DNA from: Corylus avellana
Lineage: Eukaryota > Streptophyta > Magnoliopsida > Fagales > Betulaceae
DNA length: 64,000 bases
Assembly: GCF_901000735.1 (NCBI RefSeq)
Contig: NC_081541.1
Span: forward strand, 6,937,021-7,001,020
Direction: 5' to 3'
Shown in pieces: positions 36,866 through 49,363 of this stretch. The translations under genes were made by a program, and so were the position numbers. Positions within the stretch are counted from its first letter, which is position 1. Each line of letters opens with the position of its first letter. The notes under the pieces were generated by a model. It saw nothing but the letters and a program-made list of their open reading frames with translations, was not told the DNA's origin and searched no databases.

Positions 36866-37528
36866 TGTTGGGAAAATTGATAATTAATTGGCAACCAATT
36901 TCCCACCAGCCCTTTATGCGAAAGACAAGTTTAGAAAGAAAACACACGAGAACACACACCAATCACACACATACACAAAGAGTTTATGTGGTTCAGCCCA
37001 AAACCAGGCCTATGTCCACCAACAAGAGAGTTCCACCATGAGCAAATTCTTACAACTCACAGTACATGCCCATACCATCTAAATACACTTTGCCCCAGAG
37101 AAAAGCCTCACACACTCCTCTCAATACAATAAGTGATAGTTGAGTTAAAGGACAAAAACGCTCACTCTCTTGCACATTCCCTCCCAAGCTCTCTTCTCTC
37201 ACATTGAAGAAGCTCTTCTTTTGGGATCTCTTCTTTCTTGTGTGTATACAAACACAAAGGCATCATTCCTTTATATAGGAAAACCATTGTGTTGCCTAGA
37301 AGGTTCCGGAATGTTCCACACACATCAAGAACACTCTTTCTTCTTAGAAGGTTCCGGAATGTTCCACCAACATCAAGAAGACTCTTTCTTCTTAGAGAGT
37401 TCTGGAATGATCTACCATCATCAAGAAGACTCTTTCTTCTTAGTGAAGGAAACCATTGTGGATCTTTGTAGAACACAAGAGAAAGTTCCGGAAGATTCTG
37501 CCTACTAGATTCAAGGCATACCTTAACA
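36866..37528 (-). repeat. 3' LTR of element B
   Basis: 663 bp, three 48-bp units. HSEs at 37298-37317, 37346-37365 and 37480-37499 (read on either strand, because the modules alternate). TATA box complement TTTATATA at 37270-37277. Confidence 0.92.
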
Positions 37529-38280
37529 ATCTCCCACTTGACTTGAATCCCATCAAGTCGTAATCTCCCCCGGATGTCTCCTCCACCTGAGAGCTTAGGT
37601 CCGCATCTTGACCGATGCCCATCCCCACACCCTGGGATGTCGTACAAAACACTGTCTACACCAACAGTCATAATTCTACAAGAATTATCATGCTCCACCA
37701 TAAAGAGCACATGCACTTAGAATTAAACCATTCTAAGAATTTTCCTTTCCGGCACATGTCGAAAAAATCCTGCTGAAAAATATGGTGCAACTTCCATGTT
37801 TGGTTTCCTCGGAAGTTCATCAGCCATCGACACCCTTTTCCACCACATACCCGACATCAAAGACCAAACCAATGTCCCGTATGCAATTGTGGACCCGCTA
37901 ATAGAACACATCCATTATCCTGACATTTTTAGCGGTCATGCCAGAGGATGTACATGTCCTTATCAAAGAACATCATCATCTCTCTCTGTAATGAGAGAAA
38001 CAATATTAGCGTTTTTGGAGCAACTTGCCGAACCTGCTCCTTTCTTTAACCTCTGAACAACACATGTATCTAGTACTTCTGATCAGTACTCCGTGAACAG
38101 TGCCTCGTGAACAGTATCTCCATGAACAGTACCTTTGCTTGTGAACAGTGCTACGTACTCCGTCCTTGAACAGCACTCCGTCCGTAGACAGTGCTCCATA
38201 CTCCATCTGTGGACAGTACTCCCACACTCCGTCAAGCTTTTCAATCTCAAACTTCAAGGACTGCATTTCTCCGCAACCTT

Positions 38281-38292
38281 GCTCTGATACCA
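38281..38292 (-). promoter_or_regulatory. Primer-binding site (tRNA-iMet) of element B
   Basis: Minus-strand TGGTATCAGAGC, 2 bp inside the 5' LTR boundary. Confidence 0.9.
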
Positions 38293-38294
38293 AT

Positions 38295-39005
38295 TGTTGG
38301 GAAAATTGATAATTAATTGGCAACCAATTTCCCACCAGCCCTTTATGCGAAAGACAAGTTTAGAAAGAAAACACACGAGAACACACACCAATCACACACA
38401 TACACAAAGAGTTTATGTGGTTCAGCCCAAAACCAGGCCTATGTCCACCAACAAGAGAGTTCCACCATGAGCAAATTCTTACAACTCACAGTACATGCCC
38501 ATACCATCTAAATACACTTTGCCCCAGAGAAAAGCCTCACACACTCCTCTCAATACAATAAGTGATAGTTGAGTTAAAGGACAAAAACGCTCACTCTCTT
38601 GCACATTCCCTCCCAAGCTCTCTTCTCTCACATTGAAGAAGCTCTTCTTTTGGGATCTCTTCTTTCTTGTGTGTATACAAACACAAAGGCATCATTCCTT
38701 TATATAGGAAAACCATTGTGTTGCCTAGAAGGTTCCGGAATGTTCCACACACATCAAGAACACTCTTTCTTCTTAGAAGGTTCCGGAATGTTCCACACAC
38801 ATCAAGAACACTCTTTCTTCTTAGAAGGTTCCGGAATGTTCCACCAACATCAAGAAGACTCTTTCTTCTTAGAGAGTTCTGGAATGATCTACCATCATCA
38901 AGAAGACTCTTTCTTCTTAGTGAAGGAAACCATTGTGGATCTTTGTAGAACACAAGAGAAAGTTCCGGAAGATTCTGCCTACTAGATTCAAGGCATACCT
39001 TAACA
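38295..39005 (-). repeat. 5' LTR of element B
   Basis: 711 bp, four 48-bp units. Ends are TG and CA in inverted form. Confidence 0.92.
38727..38976 (-). promoter_or_regulatory. Heat-shock element array in 5' LTR of element B
   Basis: Four-module HSEs at 38727-38746, 38775-38794, 38823-38842 and 38957-38976, plus one degenerate unit. TATA complement at 38699-38706. Transcription would run leftward, toward element A. Confidence 0.8.
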
Positions 39006-39810
39006 CAGGTGTGGGTTGCCTACACCCGGGCATGCTTTTGTCCTTAACACTGCCCATTAATGGCGAATAATAATCCCGAAAGTTTTGCAGTATACAAAAT
39101 CCCAAATAAATCTAAGAGTTCAATCGTCGGAAAAGCATACTTGAGACGGAGAGAGAGGCTAAGCGCAGATCAAACACGAGGAGAGAGAGAGGCTGAGAGC
39201 AGATCAAAAACTGAGAAGAGAGAGAGGCTGAGAGCAGATAAAATCAGAGTCCCTGATCGATTTCACAAAGAGCGAGAGCAGGAGAGAACAATGGAAACAG
39301 AAATTTCCATCTCTGTATGTTCTCTCTTGCTTTTGGTGGTGTGACGAAAAGAAGCTGTGTGATGAAAAGAAAAATGGAAGGGGAGAAAAGGTAAAAAAGG
39401 GAGGAGATGAAACTCTGGAGGGAAAAAATCACCAAAAGCTTGGCGCCAGAGTCAAATAAAATAATCTTATAAAATAAATAACATTTGTTTTTTGTGTCTT
39501 TAGATTTGAAGAAATAACATTTGCTTTTCGTGTCTTTAGATTTGAAGAGGAGATCAAATGTTTTATTTAACATTTGATAGAGAGTTTGATGTGGAGAGCT
39601 TTTTTTGTAGATTTTGTTAAAATTTTAAAGAAATGTTAGAAATGGAGAGCTTAACGTGGATGCTCTCAAGTGATTGATTGTTTGAGCAATTTCAGACTTC
39701 CTTACAACACTTCCCAGTGTTGAAATCGATATATGTCGGACTCCTATGATTTGATGATTAGAGATTAATGCTGAACCGACGGTCAACTACTCAAGATTGA
39801 TTTTTTCTTC

Positions 39811-40500
39811 TTTTTTTTTTTTTTTTCCCTGAGCCATTCCATTAAATCCCCAAACACTTCTAAAACCCTACAAAATGTGGGGCAAAGACTCCAACCAAAA
39901 AAGCCTAAAAAATAATCATCACAGTTTAAATATAATAAAAAAATGAATCCAAACAAATCGTGTCTCATAGTTCCTTGACCAAAAGGTCGAGGAGAGAGCT
40001 GCCATGATGGTTGTATTTAATGCAATCCGATAAATAGATCGCTAAAAAGATGCGATGATGCAATCGATAGAGGTTGCATTTCCCGCATCCTTGAACAAAA
40101 AGAGCATACTCTACAACAGCCCTAGGCAAAAGAGAGATCCATTCCCGCTTTATTGAACGATGTGGGGATGAGCTCTCTTGACGGAAAGATCTGGAATGGG
40201 ATACCACCATAAAGGACAACGCATGGGGCCCAAGCGCCGGTGAAGAGGGCAGCTAGAGGCTGAGCTTGTGGAAGACCCAAAGGGGGTGAACAGTGAAGAG
40301 GCGTGTGGGATAGTGGAGGCGGATTAAACTTTGATCTTCCCACAAAATATTAGAGAAATAAATAAATAAATAAGAAGAAATGAGAGAGTGGAGGAAAGGG
40401 AAAGCTCCGTTTAGTTCAGTGACGACACTGACGGAGCGACGCTGTTCAGGAGTTTGTTTTGTGGGGGAGGGAGAGCGGTTCGAGAGAGATGACTACAACA
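39811..40500 (-). other. Probable retroposon 3' region with poly(A)
   Basis: A T run (39811-39826) followed by GAGCCATTCCATTAAA; on the minus strand this is a transcript-like 3' end with an A tail. The same start is visible in copy 1 (14733-14765) before its gap. The upstream 650 bp has no recognised protein. A candidate plus-strand short exon near 40480-40520 was considered but not accepted. Confidence 0.35.
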
Positions 40501-41224
40501 GATTGTTTGAAAGGTGAATTTCTTTTTTCTCATCGCCTTTTTCTTTTCCACTTGTCTTTTCTGGGCAAAATTGATTCAAAAAAAACTACGATGGCGAAAT
40601 AATAGCGGAAGAAGAAAAAGAGGTCAAGAATTTGTGTTCTAGTTGAAAGTCAAGATATATAAATAATAACGCCAAAAGATATTCTTCTAGTTAAGGCCTT
40701 AGAGGGTCTCTTTTTTTTCTGACTAGGAAAAAAAAAAGAAAAAAAGGAGCTTAGACAGGTCGAGTGCATGGTATTATTGAAGATAGACCTGCTCACCCAC
40801 TTATATAATAAGCCACCACTCCCGTTTCGGATGAATAGAAGAGATTTATGAGTGCATATATAAAAGAAAAGGCAAGAAAATGAATAGTAATTCCAAAACG
40901 ATACAAAATTCCAAGCATCATGTTGGCGGATGAACAGCACCCGGCCCAATCCCCCCAAATGCAGAAACCAGTTTTATCTATAAACAAAGAACTCTTCAAG
41001 GAACACATAACTAACGGATTACAGAAGTGGGATAGTAAATTTCAATAGATTTTCCCACATATACAGTGCATGAAATTAAAGTTGCGCAAACCTCACTAAC
41101 CATGATGTATAATGTACTTGTAAAATGTGGTGAACAATTTGTTGAGTAATTTGTATACAAAATATTCCAAATATTGTACCTCCTCCTTGCCACATTCCAT
41201 CTTAAGCTTTCCGAGGGCATAGAC
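40501..41224. other. GlnRS 3' flank
   Basis: The portion next to 41224 is likely the 3' UTR of the GlnRS gene, transcribed leftward. The rest is AT-rich with A/T runs, and no gene is recognised. Confidence 0.45.
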
Positions 41225-44200
41225 CTACTTTGCAACCTTGCTATAGCTGTCTTTTAGCGTGACTGTTCTATTGAAGACGAGCTTTTCAGGGGTGGAATCT
41301 TTATCAACCGCAAAATAACCTGATATTGCATATAGAGAACCATACAATCAACACAGGAAAGGAAACATGATTTCGGAATGCACTCAGAAGAAACATAGCA
41401 AAATCACAAAATAGAGAGAAACAAGCGACAACAAATGCTGCAAGTCTTGGCTAAAGACAATATCCACGGCTTGTTGAAGCCAATAATATGCATAAACCCG
41501 ATGGGGACAAAATGCCAACCCAGCTAGATAAAATTTGGATTAGAAAGATCCATTTTAAGAATTTACCCTCACCAACCGTGTAAATTGAAATCCAGATTAA
41601 TATTTTTAGCCAATTAGGTGAGAAGGATCAGAACTTTATGCAGTTGCATTACATTAGAACTTGATGCACAAATATATCTATGCCATGCAAAGTGCAACTC
41701 TTTTTATTTTACAGTTAAATCACCAAAATATTCAATATAGGAATAATAATGAAAGGGTTCTGGACTCTACCAAGCCTTTCGAACTGAAATCTGTCCCCGA
41801 CTGTAGCATTCTGCAGCAAGGATACAGCATATGCACTTGGAACCACCACTTTGGACTCAGGGTTCAGATCACCAAGCCAATCATCAAGCTCAGCAGGGTT
41901 CTGATACAATAATTAGAACACAGGTAAGCATTCGTCATATTTTAAAAAATAAAGCAGAGAGCGAGAGAAGAATAAGACAGCCTTAGATGGTATATGTTTG
42001 CCAACCTCCGAAAGGAACAATTTGTCAAACAATCTAACTTCCACCTTGAGAGGATCAACCCCGAGGGAAGATTCAGCTACCCAATGGAGAACCCCCTGCA
42101 TGATAAATGAATGGACCAAAAAATTATTATAGGTAATCCATGAAAAATATACTCAGCAGCAAGCACCAATTTAATTTTGTATTGCAGAAAAGAAGTTCAG
42201 GTTTAAACAGGAAATCCAGCAAAACCTTAGGCTTTGTCTTCTTAGAAGCATCATACTCAGCCCGGATCTCTAGAACAGTCTCCTTATCGTCATCTAGGAT
42301 AACTTCGGTGCACTTTATGGGAAATGCATATCTGCACCAGCCAAAAGGATCCTGAGTATGAAGCACATCTTTGCTCAATCTGATGGGCAGATATGAACTG
42401 GTAATATACATACCTGAGTAGCACAGATTTACCAGGAGCAAGGCCATAGTAATCCTTTGAATCTTTCACCCGGAAATCAGAATGTTCAATGTATACAACA
42501 TTTGAAAACGGAACCTAAGGAGAAGCAGCAAAAAGCACAACCAGTAACAGATTACAAACTGCAATTTGGAGCAAAATATGGTTTTTCATTAGAATGAAAA
42601 TAGCAATTTAAATAGAAAAGCTTTATTCTCATAATTGATGTTAGTGCATTGCATTAGAAGACCGCATATATATTATCGTATTAAGATCAATCACACACTT
42701 GTCACACTTTAGGACAAGTGTTGCCAAAATGAATCAACACAGAATGATATGTTGCCTTGCTGATTGTTCAAGTCTTAATAGCAGCAGTATTATTCTCAAA
42801 AAAACACGACTAAAATTTTATTCTTAAAAGAATGTCACCTTGTAAAAGGCAGATGCATCATCTGTTTGAGCATCAGGCCATCTCTTTGCATCAAGATCTA
42901 TTATTGAGCCAGCTTCTAGGTTTGTAATAACAACCTTGAAACACAGAAAGGATCAGTGATACATTGAGTGAAAAACATATTCTAGAAACAGTGTAAAACA
43001 AGATGCAAACCTTGAGCGGATGTAACACAACCATTGCTCGAGGCACTGTTTTGTTTAGTTCTTCTCTTATGTGATACTCAAGGCGATCCAAATTTATTGT
43101 ACTATTATCACTGTAACACAAGATAACACATTTAAGATAACAAAGCATCATAAATCTTACATATTTTCCATGTTCTCAGGAATGCCCATAACACATATCA
43201 AACCTTCTAGTGATCCCAATTCCTCGAACAAAAGCATTAATTGCAGTTGAAGTCACACCCCTACGACGCAAACCAGCCAGCGTCATAAGGCGAGGGTCAT
43301 CCCAACCATCAACCCACCTATCCGTTACCAATCGATTTAACTGCAAAGATATACCATATTCAATCGTTATAGAGATAAATAATAGAAGAGCATGATAAGA
43401 TAACATTTTTTAAATCTTTCAACAGACATGTTCTCACTCACCTTACGCTTTGACATCACAGTGTTAGTAACATTCAGTCGTGAATATTCCCATACATATG
43501 GCTGGTAAAGGCCAAGCGCATGTAATAACCAATAGTATGAAGCACGACGTGTCTCGAACTCAAGTGTACACAGCTGCATAAAACATCCAAAAGTTGATTA
43601 AAAGTGTTGACACACTTTACAAAGAATATATAACTGATTGTCAAGAACGAAAATCAGATGGTGAAGACCTTCTATTGCACACAAAAGGGAGTGCATCAAA
43701 ATAACTTATGGATATTAGCTTATCTGCATTTGAGGCTTCCAACAAGCTAACAAGCAAATGTTATGGAGAGACTAGCACATCAAAATAAAACGGACCTCAG
43801 ATGTTTAGTTCAAAGCAAACAAACACCAAACTTTCAAACCCAAACTGTTAACAGGAACCATAAAAGGCACCAGTTACCAAAAAACTGTGTTACCTTATGA
43901 ATGACCATAAAACAAGGTAGGAAGTTAACAATACATCACTAACCCCACTTTCCAACACATAACAAGTAACAAGAACGAAGCAGGCACCAGCTGCAATAAA
44001 TAATAAAACAAGCTTCATAACAAGAACAGTCAACTGATCTTTATTACGGCTGGGGGAAGAAGGCAACTCCTATAACACAATTTTTTTTAAGGGCAGGCAA
44101 AGTCCCATGTCCAGCAATCATCTAAGTTAAATAAAAAAAAAAACGAATTGTTTAAACCGAGTTAAATCTAGAACACGCTCCCCCCCATCCCCAAGAGAAA

Positions 44201-47200
44201 AAACCCAGAACTAATCTGGATACTAGAACACACTTCATGAAAACCCACAACTAATCTGGATACTGCTATATCTGTCTTTCCTTTGGTCAAAATCAGGCTA
44301 CACCACAAGAAATCACATGGAAAGACCTATCTAAAGATCTATCAATCTTCTGACATCTATCAAACCATGGATATTCCAGTTATTATTTTGGAAGCTTCAA
44401 TAACAGGTGGCTATCACAAGAAATAAACGACCAACAACACCAAGTCATCCAATCTGTTCTGAGATTACTAATCAAAAAGTCGACCTTAATTTTTCAAATA
44501 ACACATCATTTAACTCGCCGAAGGATGCTTTGCATTCTTAAATATCTTTAAAAAGGCAAGACAAGTTCCTTAGATACATTTGACAACAATAAAAATCTTG
44601 AATTTTTCTACAAATGAATCAGGAAATGATACCTATCAAGGGTGGGAAACATACCGAATGTGTAATATTCTCAAGAGAATCCACAATACAGTGAGCATAA
44701 TCATAACTGGGATAGATACACCACTTGTCTCCAGCATGTGGATGAGGAGTAAACTGAAAAGAAAAAAAAAAAAAAAATCCAGACCACTGAATACAATCTC
44801 CACGAATTTGAGCAATCAAAGATGTTCAGTGGTGCAAACTTGCCTTGATCCGATAAGCAATAAGGTCGTACATATTATAATTATCACTCTGCATGTCTTG
44901 CTTCATCCTCAATGTTGCTGTCCCTTCTTCAATAAGACCTCTTCTCATATCATCAAAAAGTCTCAAAGATTCTGCAACTGGTCTGTCCCTCCAAGGACTG
45001 TTCATCTTTTTTTCCCTGTACTCCTTTATTTCGTCAGGTGTCTAAAACAAATTATCAGAGAGTCAGGAACCTTATATCAAGATTGATTAAGAAAATAATC
45101 CCACAAAAGCAATGTATAAGTGCCAAGCATAGACTCTTCTTTTCCTTTTCCTCTTTTCCTAATCAAATTCTATTAAAGAAAATATAAAACACTCGAACTC
45201 AACAGCCTCAGCTACAACCCTTCATTCGCCAAAGCAAGGAAGAACATAATGGGACAAAAAGATTACAGTCAAAAGCCCATGTTACTACACATAACTACAT
45301 AACTTGATAACATCAAGTCATGCAATCAACTTTGCCATAAAATTGATAGTTTGGCTTGGATGAGTCAAATCCTAGCTGGAAGTGGCACTGCACCACACCC
45401 TTGCAGCAAGAGCTAATTCACAGCAAATAGAATAAGAAAATAATGTTTTAAATTTTCAGATAATAAGTATTTTATCAAATTATCAAACAACAACCTGATG
45501 ATCAACATATGCATGACCCCTTCGTATGAGCTCCACTGCTAAATCATACAAATCTTGGAAGTAATCACTGGTGTAAGTAATCTGCAAAATTCAGCAAACC
45601 CAAGAGTTGCCAAAACAAAGGGCAGCACAACAGAGGATACACCATCAATGTAGAGAAACCACTATACCTTAAAGGGCTCCCAACCCATCCACTGTACAAT
45701 TTCTTCGATATGATCAATGTACTCTTTCTTTTCAGCTTGGGGATTTGTGTCATCATACCTAGTGCAACAAATCAGGGATCAAACTCAGATGCAAGAGAAA
45801 CTGGAAATTTCTTTTATCTCTTCTCAATTCTTAAAGAGCATATGGAAAATTAAAAGGGAGTTTATAACATTCGTAACAAACAATAAACCAAAGAATCACT
45901 TGTCTTGTAGCAAACTAACAAAGTATGAACAGCATTCTTTTAGTTTCTTAAGGGAGTAAATTTAAGTTCTTTTAATTACAGAGTATATGTTTTCGGCCAT
46001 CTGACACTATAATGCTCTGCATCCATGCACACACATACAAACCATATTTCTGAGTCCTACTCTACCGTGCCCAAGGAGAACCAACCAGATTATAATACAT
46101 CAACAAATAGAAGCTTTGACTAATGCTGAAATATGTATAACAGAACCTTGATAGGTGAAAATAGAACAAATTTACAAACTTTGATGCATGAAAACAATAC
46201 CAACTATAATCTACATAACCAAAACATGCCAGTCAGGGGTGCAGCAGAACAATATCTTATCAAAACTGGCTTCTATATGCAAACCAATTCCTGTCATTTA
46301 AAGATTCAAAAGAACATAAATGTTGGAAAACAAGATTGTTTTCATTTTATAATCTGAATCTATCTTACAGATAGTGCACTTGAAACATCAAGCCATTAAA
46401 CTGGATTAAAAACACTCAAGATAGTGCACTTGAAACATCAAGCCATTAAACTGGATTAAAAACACTCAAGATAGGTGACTGACCATTAAATATTCATAAC
46501 AACTTCCACACACACACACAAAAAAAAAAGGGGGGGATACATTGATAGCACCAAAAATATCCTTCCTCTGTCCCATACAGGTGTCCACATTTCCATTCTT
46601 AGACATCTCAAAATCTTTGTCCATGCTCCAAAGTCAAAGATAGATTTCATATATTTACTAAATTAAAATTTTGCTTTCCCATTAATTACAAATGTCTAAA
46701 TGTGCTTTTCCACTTTTAATTTTTCTTTTTTAAAAAAAAAGAAGATAAATTGGAAAATGTTATAAAGCAAGTAGATGAAAAGCATTTTAATAATTGTTCT
46801 TAAAACTTTTGCTTTATGAAAAAGGACTATTTTTGCAGCACAGAGGGAATATCAAAGAAGCAGTGTGTGAAATTCTCACCTAAGGTAGCAGCCTCCACCT
46901 CTCTCTTTTGCCAAGCCAAAGTCAATAAACATCGCCTGAGTAACCATAATATAACTAGAATGAGGAGATTTAAACAAATAGCTAATCTAACTTAATTATG
47001 TTATTTACCTTGGCATGACCAATATGTAGATACCCATTTGGTTCAGGAGGAAAGCGGGTTAAAACTTTTCCTCCTGTTGCTTTTAAGTGTTTTTCAAGCA
47101 GTTCCTTTGTATTGCAACATCTCAGGATAGAACCATCACTGAAAAATACTTCAGTATGCACCTGAAAAACAAGAGAATTGTGATATATCTTAAAATGCTT

Positions 47201-49331
47201 ATGCAGAGGTGCATATGTGATGACGTGTAAAGCTGAACTCAAAAGTCAACAAGGAACTATAGCCAGCAAGAAAAGACAATCATGAACTTGTTAACTGCTT
47301 AGCTTATAAGTCAGAGTAACAACAACATATGCATGAGCTTGATATCAGTTTTGAATTACATATCATAAACAACGGTGGGTTAGTGAACAGCATCAAATCC
47401 TGAATTATTCAACAATAATAAGAATCCAATGAAAAAATATCAACGCTTCAGTAGTATATCACTACATCCTTTTCAATATCACTACAATGATTAGAAAATG
47501 ATGTTTTCACATAGATAAATAATGAAGAAGCTCATAAAATATTATCTGACCAACCTTTTCACTTATTTCTTAACTTATCTTCTTGTTAATTCACAATTTA
47601 TAATCATCACACCAAATGACACAAGCTTGCAAAGAAATATTACACTTTTTTTTAACATTTTATAAACATATGTGTTAAGTGGTAGAAAAACTTCAGAGTC
47701 AATAACACCAACCAGAGTAAGAAGCTATGAGCAAATAATAGGAACAGTTGAAAAGGGATCATAATAAAAATTAGAAATAGCCAACTATTTACCTTGAAAT
47801 TTTCCTCCGGTTGAGGGAATATCAAAAATGGATTAATATCTTCTTCAGATGGCTCTGGAGTAACAACAGCAACAGTTTTAACCTACATAAGTATAAAGTG
47901 GGGAGAAAATTATCAGTGGCATTTTAAAAGGGAGTAGAAAAATTGGGAAAAAAGAGAAAAGAAATAAAAAATTAAAAAAAAATCCCTGCAAATGTCTCCA
48001 CCTCTACTTTAGAAGGCTTTTCTTTTTTCTTTTTGGTTGGCTTTTCATCATCTGCTGCAGTCCTTTCACCAAGTAAATCATACAACTTTGCATCGACGAA
48101 TTGCTGTAATAGGAAGGGGAGGGTGGGGGGGGAAGGAAAAAAATAATTGCAAGCAGAATGGTCTTAGTGAAAATTTGAATTAAATTAAGTTGATAATCTA
48201 TCAGACTTTAATAAAATTGAAAAAACATTACCTTGACAATCTTTGGATCAGCCCATGGGTGCCTCTTCCGAACATGCCCTAGTAATTCACCCACTAGAGA
48301 CCCCCCAAAAAAAAATAATAATAAAATTTAAGTGCTGAACAGAATGTGTTACATGTTTACCACAAGAAATAGAAGCAGGTGCGCATGTTCATAGAACAAA
48401 ATAGTAATAAGTTATCATGATAAAAAGAATAGTATGGAAAAGCATGAACTGGTGGGGCTGGACAAATAAATAAAGGCTGACAAGTCATGCATTTACAAAT
48501 AAGCCTATGGACAGATACACCCCCACAGCACTCCCACGCATATTGTAACGATCTAAGAAAAAGTGCTAGCCACATTAGCACTATCACACTAAAAGGACTA
48601 GTCAAATTGAAGCTTTCCTAGAATCCCTTATAAAGCCTAATTTCACCTAATAACTATGCAACGTAGGACTTAGCAATCATGACTTTCTTTATAAATCACC
48701 CACTCTGTGGGTTTTTCCTCATCCTTCCAATGTAGGGCCGGAGTGTTACAAACTCTCCTCTTAAACCCCTAACGTCCCGATCAGAGCCACGTCATGCAGT
48801 GCTAAAGCACCACATGACACTACTAGGTGGCTCTAATACCATGTGTAACGATCCAGGAAAAAGTGTTGGCCATATCTACAATATTACCCCAAAATGACTA
48901 GTCAATTTTGAGCTTCCCTAAAATCCCTTATACAGCCCAGTTTTAACTAATAACTAGGCAATGTGAGACTTAACACTCATGACTATTTTTATAAACCACC
49001 CATTCTTTATAGGCTACTTCTCATCTTCCCAATATGAGACTGGAGTATTACACATACAACAAACCAATTGATCACAAAATGATCCAGAGCAAGTGTAACA
49101 ATGTTTACAATATGTCTATATCATAATATGATAAACCATTTAATAAAGTGTGGAAATCAAAGTACATAAATAAAATTACTAACCATTCGTTCGATAACGT
49201 TGCTCTAAAATCACATTCTTATTCTCTTCAAAAACCTCATTAACAGCTCGTTCAATTTCTTCCTCCGAAACCTCAACACCTGGTTGCATAAACAATGAAG
49301 TTATCAATGTCTAAAATGAAGCAAGAAGTTC

Positions 49332-49363
<32 letters not shown>

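Larger units (their letters stand above)
36866..39005 (-). mobile_element. Non-autonomous LTR retrotransposon B (HSE-bearing LTRs), complete
   Basis: A complete 2140-bp element on the minus strand with a perfect 5-bp target duplication CAGGT (36861-36865 and 39006-39010). 5' LTR 38295-39005 (711 bp); 3' LTR 36866-37528 (663 bp); internal 37529-38294 (766 bp) with the primer-binding site complement at 38281-38292. The two LTRs look identical apart from one extra 48-bp unit in the 5' LTR, which implies a recent insertion. No gag or pol. The internal region has repeated ACTGTTCA words. The insertion is absent at the homologous site in duplication copy 1 (near 13921). Confidence 0.95.
36489..39665. 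mobile_element. TIR element, copy 2, split by element B
   Basis: Same TIRs as 13579-14585 (GAGCATCCACATC at 36489; GTGGATGCTC ending 39665), with the 2140-bp LTR element inserted inside. The GA-rich pseudo-frame is at 39060-39344 and is shorter than in copy 1, supporting its rejection as a gene. Confidence 0.55.
36449..39847. repeat. Segmental duplication, copy 2, second part
   Basis: Matches 13539-14765, interrupted by element B (36866-39005). Near the insertion site copy 2 carries about 29 extra bases forming an imperfect repeat of GGTGTGGGTTGCC not present in copy 1. The match continues past 39800 until copy 1 runs into its gap. Confidence 0.93.

Noticed and set aside
40455..40520. Possible first exon on the plus strand (ATGACTACAACAGATTG followed by a GTGAAT donor)
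   Set aside because: Only eight codons, with no recognisable continuation before the GlnRS 3' end.
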